Source: JACRCT01 sp049841135 (lineage in GTDB: Bacteria > Myxococcota > Myxococcia > Myxococcales > UBA5297). Taken from it: a DNA stretch of 64,000 nt. A model generated the notes under the pieces. It saw nothing but the letters and a program-made list of their open reading frames with translations, had not been told where the DNA came from and searched no databases. The translations under genes and the position numbers were made by a program. Positions 1 through 8,522 of this stretch are shown here, piece after piece; the first letter of the stretch is position 1, and the number at the start of each line of letters is the position of its first letter. Location: the NCBI GenBank assembly GCA_049841135.1, contig JASGHK010000005.1:372001-436000 (forward strand), given 5' to 3'.

Positions 1-702
1 TCCGGCACGCCGGCGCCTGGGCGTCGCCTTCTTCTGCGAAGCCTCTTTTGCGGTCTGGTCGAGCGGTCGGAACTTTTCGGGAGAGTACTCGGGGTCCTTC
101 AGGACGTGGTCCAGCAGGGACTGGCCGACGCTCTTCCAGCCGAGGACGTAGAGGGGCGTCATGCCCAAGATGAGCCCGTCGAGCAAGAGCGACCGGTGGC
201 GGACATAGTAGACGTCCAACATATAGCCCGTCTCGAGCGGGAGCCCACGGGAGTCAAGGACCTGCGCAAGACCAACGATTCCCGGTCGGACCTTCAAGCG
301 GTCACGCAGGACGTCGGTGTAGTGCTCCTCCATCCAGTCGTTATCTGGGCGGGGACCGACGAAGGACATCTCCCCTGCAGCGATGTTGAAGAGCTGAGGC
401 AACTCGTCGAAGCCATGGCGGAGCAGGCGCCCGATAGGCGTGAGTCGCTGGTCGTGGTCTCGGATCTGGGTCTTGTAGCCTTCGACGATCATCGGCGCGC
501 CATCGGCCATCGAACGGAACTTCTTCATCGAGAAGACGCGGCCTTCCTTGCCCAGGCGCTTCCCAACGTAGAGGACGGGGCCCTTGGATGTGGCCTTCAC
601 CAGCAACGCGATCGCGCCCATGACCGGCGCAGTCGTGAACAGGCAGCCGGCGGCGACTCCGCGCTCGAGCAGGTCCTGAAGCCTTTCAGAGAGTTTGCCC
701 AT
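1..702 (-). CDS. Initiating sugar-phosphate transferase (partial, 3' end outside window)
   Basis: Polyprenyl-phosphate sugar-1-phosphate transferase (bacterial sugar transferase family, WbaP/WcaJ C-terminal type), which loads the first sugar of the polysaccharide repeat onto the lipid carrier at the inner membrane. The reading frame is open to the left edge. Its ATG (700-702) directly follows the stop of the ATP-grasp gene, so the two are coupled. Visible: an N-terminal hydrophobic segment (about residues 15-36), the basic signature GKRLGKEGRVFSMKKFRSM (about 47-65), DELPQLFNIAAGEMSFVGPRP-type core (given here only in part: FNIAAGEMSFVGPRP) and PGIVGLAQV (about 139-147). At 234 visible codons it already has the usual length of the short, single-domain form, and a basic tail runs into the edge. 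It is the most distal gene seen in the polysaccharide operon. Confidence 0.9.
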   Translation of the reverse strand, partial: MGKLSERLQDLLERGVAAGCLFTTAPVMGAIALLVKATSKGPVLYVGKRLGKEGRVFSMKKFRSMADGAPMIVEGYKTQIRDHDQRLTPIGRLLRHGFDELPQLFNIAAGEMSFVGPRPDNDWMEEHYTDVLRDRLKVRPGIVGLAQVLDSRGLPLETGYMLDVYYVRHRSLLLDGLILGMTPLYVLGWKSVGQSLLDHVLKDPEYSPEKFRPLDQTAKEASQKKATPRRRRAG

Positions 703-1914
703 TCAGACACCTGGAAAAGGCCGGTTGCTTTCTTCCACGCCAATCACGATTCGGTCCGCAGCGGCTGCCGCCCGCCCCTCCGCCTCCGCTGCGCTCGCCC
801 CCTCGGCGATGACGAAGCCTGGACGCTCCAAGCTAGAGGTGACTGCGGACACATGGTCGCCCGGTTTCACATCGATTTCCAGACGGACGACTCCGGGCGT
901 ACCGCGGGCCGCCTCTTCCCCCTCGACCGACCGCACGATCCCTGGCTTGCCTAGGACGTACCGGATGGCGGCTCCGCGCCCGAATTTCGGCTGCCAGTCG
1001 GGTTGCTCACCGAGCGCAATGCGGATGATTGCCTCGACCATGTCCACGCCCGTCGAGCGGGGCACCAACTCGGTCGTGATGAAGTCTCCGCCGAGCCGCG
1101 AGCCAATTTCCATGATGCGCGGGCCGTCCCGGCCCACCCTGATCTCGACGTGCCCAGCCGAGTTGTCGATTCCCAACGCGTTGAGGCCCGCGAGCGTCGC
1201 CTGGCGGATCGCATCTTGGTCGCCCTGCGACAACCGCGACGGCTCGACATGCCCGGACTCGACCCAGAAGGGATCGCCAGTCGTTCGCTTGTCGGTGATG
1301 GTGATGATTCGATGTTCGCCGCGGAAGCTCAGGGTTTCGACGCTGACCTCGGGACCTTCGACGAACTCCTCAACCAATATCTCGTCGCTCCCGGCGATGC
1401 TCGAGGCGTGCTTGTAGCCGGCTGCGACCTGGTCGTTCCGAGCCACCTTGAAGATCCCGCGGCTGCCCGAGCTTGCCGGCGGCTTCAGAATTACCGGGAG
1501 CCCGATGCGGTCCGCCGCATCGCGAGCCTCGGCGAGCGAGCGGACGCGAGAGAATCGCGGAATTGGCGCTCCGCCGCAGGCGAAAGCCTCGCGCATCTTT
1601 CCCTTGTGCGTCGCGGCCTCCGCTGCTTCCACCGAGACAGCACAAAGGCCTAACTCCCGGCTGGCGGCCGCGACCCCACGGACCGGCAGGTCCGTGCAGA
1701 GCGTCACGATCCCGGCGGCGCGCTCGCGCCGCGCGGTCTCGATGATTCCTTGCACGTCGTGTGTATCGACTTGGTGAGCCTGGTCGGCATGCAAGAGAGC
1801 AGGCGCATTGAGATTCCGGTCGAGGCCGACGACCCGAAGGCCCATGCGCTTGCCTGTCGTGTAGGCGGGCGTCTGGAGCCGTCCCGCGCCTATGACGAGT
1901 AGGGTCCTAGCCAT
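703..1914 (-). CDS. ATP-grasp domain ligase of the polysaccharide operon
   Basis: ATP-grasp superfamily enzyme (403 aa), which would join a carboxylate to an amine or similar nucleophile with ATP hydrolysis. An N-terminal Rossmann-like segment begins LLVIGAGRLQTPAY (about 5-18). It is followed by an ATP-grasp fold with PVILKPPASSGSRGI (lysine plus glycine/serine-rich loop), ILVEEFVEGPEVSVE and the metal-binding end HVEIRVGRDGPRIMEIGSRL. This resembles carbamoyl-phosphate-synthase-like ATP-grasp proteins found in O-antigen and capsule clusters. The substrate is unknown. By context it may attach an amino acid or other acyl group to a sugar, but this is inference. It lies between the SAM methyltransferase upstream and the initiating transferase downstream in the same operon. 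Confidence 0.85.
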   Translation of the reverse strand: MARTLLVIGAGRLQTPAYTTGKRMGLRVVGLDRNLNAPALLHADQAHQVDTHDVQGIIETARRERAAGIVTLCTDLPVRGVAAASRELGLCAVSVEAAEAATHKGKMREAFACGGAPIPRFSRVRSLAEARDAADRIGLPVILKPPASSGSRGIFKVARNDQVAAGYKHASSIAGSDEILVEEFVEGPEVSVETLSFRGEHRIITITDKRTTGDPFWVESGHVEPSRLSQGDQDAIRQATLAGLNALGIDNSAGHVEIRVGRDGPRIMEIGSRLGGDFITTELVPRSTGVDMVEAIIRIALGEQPDWQPKFGRGAAIRYVLGKPGIVRSVEGEEAARGTPGVVRLEIDVKPGDHVSAVTSSLERPGFVIAEGASAAEAEGRAAAAADRIVIGVEESNRPFPGV

Positions 1915-1961
1915 GGTGCCCGCTATAGCTTCGCGTCTGTCGCTGCGTCAAGGCGGCCCAT

Positions 1962-2738
1962 TCAGGCCTTGAGATCCAGGATGACGACCGGCACCTGCTC
2001 GTTGCCACGGTACCCCCACTGCTTCACCAAGCTGAACCCCTGGCGCAGGAACACGTCGAGGTGCCTCGCCCTGAAGTACGCCACGACCAGATGGCGAGGC
2101 TTCGCTCGGTGGGACGCTTTGATGTTCTCGATCACGCGCTCCATGATCACTTCGTCGAACGGGTTGTTCATGAACAGCACGCACGGCTCGCTCGGGAACT
2201 GGTAGACCCCTGCGTCGCTACAGACGGACTCAAGCGGGCCTGAGACGTGCGGCCGAAGTTCGAACTTCTCGATGTTGCGTGCCGCGATCGTGTGGAGCGT
2301 CTCCGAGAATTCCACTCCGATGACGCGCTTGAACGGGTACTGTGCCGCCAAAAAGAGTGCTCTACCCTTGCCTGAGCCGAGGTCGGCGAATATGTACTCC
2401 TTGTAGTCGACCTTCAACGTATCCATCAACTCGCGAAACCCGTCCTCCGGCACGGCCTGGTACGGGAAGGCGTGCTTCCAGATCGCCCCGTCCGAAGAGG
2501 CCAGGTGGGCCAGGTCGCGCCAGTCGTGGTTGGTCTCGACGTCGAATGACAAATCAAAGTCCGCCGCAGCGCTTCGCGTAGCGGGGGGCTGCGACTCCCC
2601 CAGGAGCCGGCGCCGTACCCGTTGCCACACGAAGGCGACCGGTACCTCGACACATCGGCGAGCGACGAAGAAGACGCCATTGCGGACGACGGCGGTCCCC
2701 AGCCTTCGGTACAGCCCTACTACGATCGACTTCTGCAT
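1962..2738 (-). CDS. Class I SAM-dependent methyltransferase-like protein
   Basis: 258-aa protein with a Rossmann methyltransferase motif I, FADLGSGKGRALFLAA (about residues 116-131), an acidic residue after strand 2 (VIGVEFSE) and a later NNPF motif that matches the motif IV position. The start was placed at the ATG at 2736-2738 because it has a good ribosome site (GGAGGGAAGG) immediately upstream. Longer starts in the same frame would lie inside the upstream glycosyltransferase gene. The N-terminus is basic with weakly hydrophobic stretches and may associate with the membrane. The target is unknown; a tailoring role on the polysaccharide or its lipid carrier is inferred from the operon only. 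Confidence 0.75.
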   Translation of the reverse strand: MQKSIVVGLYRRLGTAVVRNGVFFVARRCVEVPVAFVWQRVRRRLLGESQPPATRSAAADFDLSFDVETNHDWRDLAHLASSDGAIWKHAFPYQAVPEDGFRELMDTLKVDYKEYIFADLGSGKGRALFLAAQYPFKRVIGVEFSETLHTIAARNIEKFELRPHVSGPLESVCSDAGVYQFPSEPCVLFMNNPFDEVIMERVIENIKASHRAKPRHLVVAYFRARHLDVFLRQGFSLVKQWGYRGNEQVPVVILDLKA

Positions 2739-2772
2739 CCTTCCCTCCACGTCTTGCGGGCTCGTTCGCGAC

Positions 2773-3960
2773 CTAGTAATTGCCCGCCTCTTCGACGACT
2801 TGCCGATAGACCTCTTCGAGCGCTTTCCCCACCGCACCGGGAGAGAACCGCTCGCGCACGAGCTTCGCCCCCTGTTGCCCCATCACGTCCCGCTCCTCGG
2901 GAGCTGCGAGCAACTGGACCATCGCGTCCGCGAGAGCCCTGCTGTCCATGGGAACCACTCGTCCGGCTCCTGCCTCTGCAATCTCCTGCGCGATGTTCAC
3001 GTTGTTCGAGACGATCACGGGCACCCCCGCGCTCATGGCCTCGGCCACGACCATCCCGAAGTTCTCGCGGTATGACGGAAGGACGAGGAGCGCCGCGCGT
3101 TCCAACAGCGTGCTCCTCTCCTTTTCACCGACGAGCCCCACGAACCTGACCATCTGCTCGATTCCGAGGCGCCGCGCCGACATGTGAACCTCTGCGGCAT
3201 AGCCGTCCTCGTCAGGCCCTGCGATGGTCAGGCTCAGATCTTTCACACGCTTGGACGCCTGCGCGATGGCAGGCATCAGCACGTCGAACCCCTTCATCTT
3301 GTGGATGCGCCCGAGGAAGAGCACCTCGTTTCCTCGAGCTGCCGCCTTCGGTCCCACCGTGGGTTTGGCGATGTCCACGCAGTTGGGCACGACGCAGGTC
3401 TGCACGTTGCGATAGCGCGGGGGGATTCCAAGCCTCTCAGCGTCAGCCGTGAAGTGGAGCCTGGCCGCGCGGAGAATCGTCCGGTCCTCCAGTAGCCTCA
3501 AATACAGCGTCTTCTTGAGCGCCTTCTGCCCGAGCGCCCAGGGATCGAGCGACCCTCGGGGCGCGAGCAGGTAGGGCACTCGAGCCCGGGCACAGACCCG
3601 GCTTGCGGCCAGCGGCGGGAACGTCAACATGCCCTGGATGTGGACCGCGTCATAGCGCTTGACGTTCCGGTAGAGGAACTCGAGCAGCCCAGGAGAGAAG
3701 AAGTAGCGCCTGGGCCCGTGCGCATCGAAGTAGTGCACGGGAATTCCGTCCACGCTCCTCGTTCCGGGCTCGATTCGCTCGTGCCTGGGCGCGCCTCGGA
3801 CCGTTGTGGTGACGACCTCGACCTCGATGCCCCTGTCGGCTGCCGCGCGGCACATCTGCCGCACCGACTGCACCGGTCCGCCCCACTCGATGGCGGGCCA
3901 GTAGTAGCCCATCACGACCAGGACCCGCTTAGGGCTAGATGCTCGTGCACTAGCCATCAA
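2773..3960 (-). CDS. Glycosyltransferase family 4 (GT-B)
   Basis: 395-aa GT-B glycosyltransferase of the GT4 type, acting in the cytoplasm on lipid-linked intermediates. The N-terminal domain begins VLVVMGYYWPAIEWGGPVQS, the nucleotide-sugar GT4 opening with the conserved glycine pair. The C-terminal domain holds the family's E-x7-E signature in YRENFGMVVAEAMSAGVPVI, followed by a variable-end loop (AGRVVPMDSRALADAMVQLL). Length is normal for the family. It lies 34 bases upstream of the methyltransferase and 21 bases downstream of the FkbM gene, all in the same direction. Donor and acceptor sugars cannot be read from sequence. Confidence 0.92.
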   Translation of the reverse strand: MMASARASSPKRVLVVMGYYWPAIEWGGPVQSVRQMCRAAADRGIEVEVVTTTVRGAPRHERIEPGTRSVDGIPVHYFDAHGPRRYFFSPGLLEFLYRNVKRYDAVHIQGMLTFPPLAASRVCARARVPYLLAPRGSLDPWALGQKALKKTLYLRLLEDRTILRAARLHFTADAERLGIPPRYRNVQTCVVPNCVDIAKPTVGPKAAARGNEVLFLGRIHKMKGFDVLMPAIAQASKRVKDLSLTIAGPDEDGYAAEVHMSARRLGIEQMVRFVGLVGEKERSTLLERAALLVLPSYRENFGMVVAEAMSAGVPVIVSNNVNIAQEIAEAGAGRVVPMDSRALADAMVQLLAAPEERDVMGQQGAKLVRERFSPGAVGKALEEVYRQVVEEAGNY

Positions 3961-3981
3961 GGCGCCTCCTTGGCCATCGCG

Positions 3982-4752
3982 CTACTCCCGCCTTGAGGGG
4001 AGGGCGAGTATTTCTTCCTCACGCCATCCAGCCGCGCTTCCACTCAGAGGAGCCCCGTCGAGCGCTCGGACCGAATACCCTGCCGCCATCAGCGTCTCCC
4101 CGACCCTCTCTCGGGGTCCGGCACCATGCAGCGCGATGAACCAGACAGTCTTCCTCCTCTCCAACAGCCGCCTGGCCCCTTCGAGCGCATCCCCTTCCGC
4201 ACCCTCGATGTCCATCTTCACGAGTTCCGGGACCGGAAAGCCCTCTCCGTCTATCAGTTCGTCCAGCGCGACGGTTGGAACCCGAATGACTCCCTCCTGC
4301 CGCGCGATGGCCCCCATGCTGTTGGCCCCTCCAGGAATGAAAGTGGCCAACCCGCGCTGCGAAGCGACGGCCGCCTGCACGACCTGGCAATTGGCGAGCC
4401 GGTTCCAGCGGATGTGGTCCAGCATATTGCGCAGGTTCTCGGCAAAGGGCTCGAATGCCACGACCCTTCCAGTGGGACCTGCCCTTCGCGCGAAGAGCAA
4501 GGTGTAGTAGCCCGCATTGGCACCCAGGTCATAGACGACCATCCCCGGGCGCAGATAGCTCTCGATGGCCTTCACCTTCTTGGCTTCGTAGGTTCCCAGC
4601 CAACATCCGTGGACCGAGCTCCCCACCCGCCAGCGCATTCCACGCAGCGGCCCCGCCACGATCTTGGTGACCATCGACGCAGGAACTGCCCGCAGCGGCA
4701 GCCTAACGAGCTTGCCGAGAATCGTGGTGTTGCGCAGTAGGTCTGGCTGCAT
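3982..4752 (-). CDS. FkbM family methyltransferase
   Basis: 256-aa SAM-dependent O-methyltransferase of the FkbM family (Pfam Methyltransf_21). Motif I is VVYDLGANAGYYTLLFARRA (about residues 72-91), followed by VVAFEPFAENLRNM, where the acidic residue binds the SAM ribose. The late motif ELVKMDIEGAEGDALEGA is diagnostic for FkbM proteins. In polysaccharide loci such enzymes commonly O-methylate a sugar hydroxyl; that role is inferred here. It is 13 bases from the zinc-ribbon methyltransferase upstream. A second FkbM domain occurs in this operon, fused to a glycosyltransferase (14,809-16,824), so two different positions may be methylated. Confidence 0.92.
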   Translation of the reverse strand: MQPDLLRNTTILGKLVRLPLRAVPASMVTKIVAGPLRGMRWRVGSSVHGCWLGTYEAKKVKAIESYLRPGMVVYDLGANAGYYTLLFARRAGPTGRVVAFEPFAENLRNMLDHIRWNRLANCQVVQAAVASQRGLATFIPGGANSMGAIARQEGVIRVPTVALDELIDGEGFPVPELVKMDIEGAEGDALEGARRLLERRKTVWFIALHGAGPRERVGETLMAAGYSVRALDGAPLSGSAAGWREEEILALPSRRE

Positions 4753-4765
4753 TCGTCCCGCCTCT

Positions 4766-5557
4766 CTAGCGAGGTCCGTTCCGCTGCTTCGTGCAGAAAA
4801 AGAGGTACCTGTCGCTCTCGGTATGAGGGGACCGCTCGCTACGGTCGTAGTAGTTCGCTGTCTCGTCTTCCACGCACGCCACCTGGACGTCGAAGCCGGA
4901 GTCCTTCAGCTTCTCCGACATGTCGAGGCCGTTCATGCGCATGTGGTCGGCCGCCCCATACTCCCTCTGCCGCCCCATCCCGTCGAGCGTGGGGTCCTCG
5001 TACGTGGCATCCCCATAGATGGGGACGGCGATGAGCGCCCAGCCGCCAGGGTGGAGCACCCGGTGGATCTCGGCGAGCGCACGCCGGTCATCGCGGATGT
5101 GTTCCAAAACATGGATGCAGAGGATGCCGTCAAACGAATCAGCTTCAAACTTGATGTTGGTGATGTCGACGGCCTCCGCCCGAGCGAAGCGCGACGGGTT
5201 GAGGTCGCCCATGACGTAGTCCAGCCCGCGGATTCTGCCGAGGGCTTTGGAGATGCAGTACTCCGGCGCGAAGTGGAGCACCCGTTGCGGACGGCTGGAG
5301 ATTGCGGCGTGGTCCAGGAGGAACTGGAAGGCAAAGCGATGCCTGACATCGCTCCTGCACCGCGGACAGATCGCGTTCCTGGTCGAGTGATCAGTCGGGA
5401 CCGCACGAAGGGTGGCCACCCCTCCGGTCGGCATGAGCTTGCGGAACCGCCAACCACAGATCGGGCAACGAAAGCGGAGCCCCAGGTAGCACAGCGCTTC
5501 GACCCGCCAGAGCAGGCTTCGGGCATCGCGGGCCAGTCCAATGAGATTGGGTCTCAA
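4766..5557 (-). CDS. Methyltransferase with N-terminal zinc-ribbon cysteines
   Basis: 263-aa class I methyltransferase of the UbiE/Methyltransf_11 type. Two cysteine pairs near the N-terminus, FRCPICGW and AICPRCRSDVRHR, look like a zinc ribbon. Then come the SAM-binding region (DYVMGDLNPSRFARAEAVD), the motif DGILCIHVLEHIRDDRRAL and HRVLHPGGWALIAVP, typical of small-molecule methyltransferases. The start was set at a TTG (5555-5557), eleven bases after AAAGGA and 14 bases past the upstream glycosyltransferase stop, because the zinc ribbon needs the residues before the first in-frame ATG. Longer starts would overlap the upstream gene. Substrate unknown; probably a sugar or lipid-linked intermediate. 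Confidence 0.82.
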   Translation of the reverse strand: MRPNLIGLARDARSLLWRVEALCYLGLRFRCPICGWRFRKLMPTGGVATLRAVPTDHSTRNAICPRCRSDVRHRFAFQFLLDHAAISSRPQRVLHFAPEYCISKALGRIRGLDYVMGDLNPSRFARAEAVDITNIKFEADSFDGILCIHVLEHIRDDRRALAEIHRVLHPGGWALIAVPIYGDATYEDPTLDGMGRQREYGAADHMRMNGLDMSEKLKDSGFDVQVACVEDETANYYDRSERSPHTESDRYLFFCTKQRNGPR

Positions 5558-5571
5558 GCAGTGCCGTCCTT

Positions 5572-6795
5572 TCACTTCAGCCCTGGGCTCCTGCTCTCGC
5601 AAGGCGCTCCTGGACCGCTCGCAACGCTCCACGCCGTGCCACGAACCAGTGCCCGCGCCAGTCCTTCGAGGCGCTTGGCTGCGCAGTCCGGAGACCACTG
5701 CTTCCTGACAGCCCGCCACCCGGCTCTCCCGACGCGTTGTCGGTGGCTCGGGTCCGCGATGAGCCTTTGAAGAATGCTCGCCAACTCTGCCGAGCACCCG
5801 TCCTGGAACAGGAATCCCGTCTTTCCATGCGACACGAGATACGGGGCGCCGCCCGCAGTGCAGCTGGCGACCACCACCGCTCCCGCGCCCAGAGCCTCGT
5901 TGACCACGACCCCCCACCCCTCCGCCGCGGAACTCGGAAAGACGTATATGTCGGCGTCCTTCATCCTTCGCAGTATCTGCTCGGACCTCTCCAGCCCGTG
6001 AAACCGCACCTTGTCGGTTAGCCCGAGCTCGAGTGTCCTCGCTTGCAGCTCGCCCTTGAGCGGGCCATCCCCGACGAGGTCGAGCTCGAAGACCAGCCCA
6101 TCGCGAGCCAGCTCCGAGGCGGCCTCGAGCAAGACGTCGAGCCGCTTCCAGTGCAGCATTCTACCGGCCCACAGCAGCTTGACGATGCCCTTCTTGCGCG
6201 AGGTCGGCTGCGCCGCGTCGAGCTCCGCGAAGTAGCCCCAGACCCACTTCCTTCCTGGAAATGCGCCGAGAAAATCCATGTCGTCGGCGGCGCTGTAGCC
6301 CATCGCGAGGTAATGGACGTTGCTGCGACGCGAGAGCCGCCTCAGGCGAAGCGCACGTCTGGCGAAGCCTGGCCACAGCAAGCGCAGCTTCCCCGCGTCA
6401 TCGCGCAGCGGCAGCGCCTGGAGGACCGTGTCGAACAGCCTGTTCGCACCCATGGTCGCGGGCTTCCACCACCGCTCGGACATGTACATCAGCAGCTTGC
6501 CGCTTCTGGCGCGCGCCTCCAGCCGCTCGAGGTCGAGGATGCCGGTGACGACGACGTCAGCATCGCGGTACCACCGTTCGAAGGCTTCCGCCTGGTGGCC
6601 GCCTTCGTACCGCCGTATCAGCCAGTCCTCTGCCCCATCCACTTCCGCCCAGCCCAGTGCCTTCCGCTCAGCCCGCAAGGGCGCCATCACTCCATACCGG
6701 AAGCCCTCCCCAAGCCGTGCGCGCAGCGCCCTCGCCACCGGCATCTGGTGGTGGTTGGGCTCGTTCGTCACGTAGAGGAGAGAGAGGCCCTTCAC
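5572..6795 (-). CDS. Glycosyltransferase family 4
   Basis: 407-aa GT4 enzyme. The start is a GTG at 6793-6795 overlapping the TGA of the acyltransferase, giving translational coupling; GAGGAAGCGAG upstream serves as ribosome site. The N-terminus LLYVTNEPNHHQMPVA is an atypical GT4 opening shared with the GT4 half of the 14,809-16,824 fusion. C-terminal motifs are LLWAGRMLHWKRLDVLLEA, LDLVGDGPLKGELQ and AEGWGVVVNEALGAGAVVVA with the catalytic glutamates. The conserved WGYF and KTGFLF stretches in both proteins suggest paralogues that arose by duplication within the locus and probably use related donors. Donor sugar not determinable. Confidence 0.9.
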   Translation of the reverse strand: MKGLSLLYVTNEPNHHQMPVARALRARLGEGFRYGVMAPLRAERKALGWAEVDGAEDWLIRRYEGGHQAEAFERWYRDADVVVTGILDLERLEARARSGKLLMYMSERWWKPATMGANRLFDTVLQALPLRDDAGKLRLLWPGFARRALRLRRLSRRSNVHYLAMGYSAADDMDFLGAFPGRKWVWGYFAELDAAQPTSRKKGIVKLLWAGRMLHWKRLDVLLEAASELARDGLVFELDLVGDGPLKGELQARTLELGLTDKVRFHGLERSEQILRRMKDADIYVFPSSAAEGWGVVVNEALGAGAVVVASCTAGGAPYLVSHGKTGFLFQDGCSAELASILQRLIADPSHRQRVGRAGWRAVRKQWSPDCAAKRLEGLARALVRGTAWSVASGPGAPCESRSPGLK

Positions 6796-7304
6796 CTCGC
6801 TTCCTCCTCCGGCAGCTTCTTCTTCACGACCGCCGGCACGCCGGCGAGCAGCACGTTCGGTGGGTAGTCGCCCGGCAGCACAATGGCCCCGGCAGCCACC
6901 ACGCTTCCATCGCCTATCTTTGCTCCGCCCAGGATCACCGAGCACGCGCCAATCCAGCATCCGGCACCAACCACGATCTCCTGCGAATGCCCAGGCCCGG
7001 CTCGACGGAAGCTCCCGCCGAGTTCGTGGCTTCCCGTCACAAACGATGCACCGTGCCCGACGTCGCATCGAGGCCCGATCCTTACGGGGGCGCCGACTCC
7101 GGTGAAAAACACAGTCTCGCTGCTGACCCAGGTGTCCTCACCGACCTCGATGTTGCCGCCATAGACTCGAACGGCGGCGTTGAGACGAACGTTCTTCGCA
7201 ATGGCGGCACCGCACTGCCGCAAGACTGCCGCCCTGACACAGTGGAAGCGGGCCGGGAGCACCGAGCTGACGATGTTGAACAGGTGGAAGTGAAGTATTG
7301 GCAT
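6792..7304 (-). CDS. Hexapeptide-repeat acyltransferase (WcaF/CysE-like)
   Basis: 170-aa acyltransferase with left-handed beta-helix repeats: successive [LIV]-G-x4 turns such as NIEVGEDTWV, VRIGPRCDVG, IVVGAGCWIG and AKIGDGSVVA. GASFVTGSHELGG carries the likely catalytic histidine of sugar O-acetyltransferases. The end (GVPAVVKKK) is the standard family C-terminus. It probably O-acetylates a sugar of the repeat unit using acetyl-CoA, in the cytoplasm. Its start overlaps the stop of the upstream frame-broken glycosyltransferase by one base and its stop overlaps the next gene's GTG, so it is embedded in a coupled string of genes. Confidence 0.9.
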   Translation of the reverse strand: MPILHFHLFNIVSSVLPARFHCVRAAVLRQCGAAIAKNVRLNAAVRVYGGNIEVGEDTWVSSETVFFTGVGAPVRIGPRCDVGHGASFVTGSHELGGSFRRAGPGHSQEIVVGAGCWIGACSVILGGAKIGDGSVVAAGAIVLPGDYPPNVLLAGVPAVVKKKLPEEEAR

Positions 7305-8522
7305 TACCGCGTCTCTAGGGCTCGCCGGAACAGCGCCAGGATTTTTCTTCCATTCTCACCGATACCCCAATGGTTCTTGGCGTGGCGCAAGGCGGCCGCC
7401 CCGGTCTCGACCACCGAGTCTGCGGTCATGGAGGCGAGCAGCCCCGCAAGCGCCTCCCCGCTGTAGGGTGTCAGCAGGTGCCTCGTTTCATTCGGGAGCT
7501 CGGCCAGGTCTCCAACGTCCGAGACGACCACTGCCTTCCCGCTTGCCATGAACTCGTAGGCCTTGGACGGCGTCTTCAGGTCTGAGTAGCGACCAGATGG
7601 GTCTTGAATGGCGAGGGCGATGTCCGCCCGTGCAAGCAGCCGTCGATACTCGATGTCGTCGACGAAGCCATGCACTGCAACGCTCACGTGCGCAAGCGCC
7701 CCAGCTGCCGCCCGCAGCTCCTCGAGGCCTTTCCCTCCGCCACACACGTCAAATCGAAACCTAGGGCCCGCGGGGCTCGCGTCCAGGGCCTTGAGGGCTT
7801 CGGCCAGGACCGCCGAGCCATGTTCCCGCTCGACCTTTCCCGCGAAGAGCACGTGCAACACGCCGCATTCTCCCTCATGGGCGAGTGGCCTTGCGTCCAT
7901 ACAGCCAGAAACCACCTCAACACGCTTGCCCGTTGGAACGAAGCGCAGGAACCGCTTGGTCGGGACCACCACTGCGTCCGAGAGCGCGAGCAGCGCCTTC
8001 ATTCCCATCCAGCCAGAGAGCTGCTGAACGGGCCTGGCACGCGTCCCTTGCTTCCAGTCCTCGAGGCGCGGCACGCTCACGTCCTCCAGGTCGAGCACGA
8101 CTGGGCACCTTAGGACAAATCGCCCCACTGCCCCCGCTGCGACCGACCAAGGGTAGAAGCAGTAGACCATCACGCCCTTCACGCTGCGTCGGCGGCTCAG
8201 GCGAAGAAGCTCCAAGGGCACCAGAGATCGGCTCGGCAAGTGCGCTCACCCACTTCACGCCCAAGGCCGTGGCGTAGACCACACCGCCGGCCTTCCCCTT
8301 CTCCGCGAACGCCTTGTGCAGCAGACGCCCAGTCCATCGCACGCGCATCGCGCTTCCAGGCGACAGGATGATCACCCGGGAGCCGGCACTGCGGAGCGCA
8401 TCGGAAAGCCGCCCCATTCGGTTCGTACAGGCTGGGTTGAGCGCAGGCAGGCCCCTGCGCGCCTTGGCGCGCTCGCCGATATAGGGTCCTACGTACACGA
8501 CCGCTTCCTGGCTGTGTGTCAT
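7304..8522 (-). pseudogene. Glycosyltransferase family 4, broken by a +1 frame break
   Basis: The N-terminal half is read from ATG 8522 (HSQEAVVYVGPYIGERAKAR...) up to KWVSALAEPI. The C-terminal half continues in the next frame as LVPLELLRLSRRRSVKGVMV and runs to 7304. Deleting one base near 8,225-8,232 gives 405 codons with continuous GT4-like sequence, including a C-terminal DLKTPSKAYEFMASGKAVVV. The ATGA overlap with the upstream glycosyltransferase is intact. Either the gene is inactive or the base is a sequencing error; the otherwise clean C-terminal half favours a recent lesion or an error. A TTG at 8239 could start the second half alone, but that would lack half of the donor/acceptor fold. 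Confidence 0.8.

Noticed and set aside
106..954. Plus-strand 282-aa gene at the left edge
   Set aside because: It is antisense to the sugar transferase and ATP-grasp genes, which have clear family motifs and codon bias.
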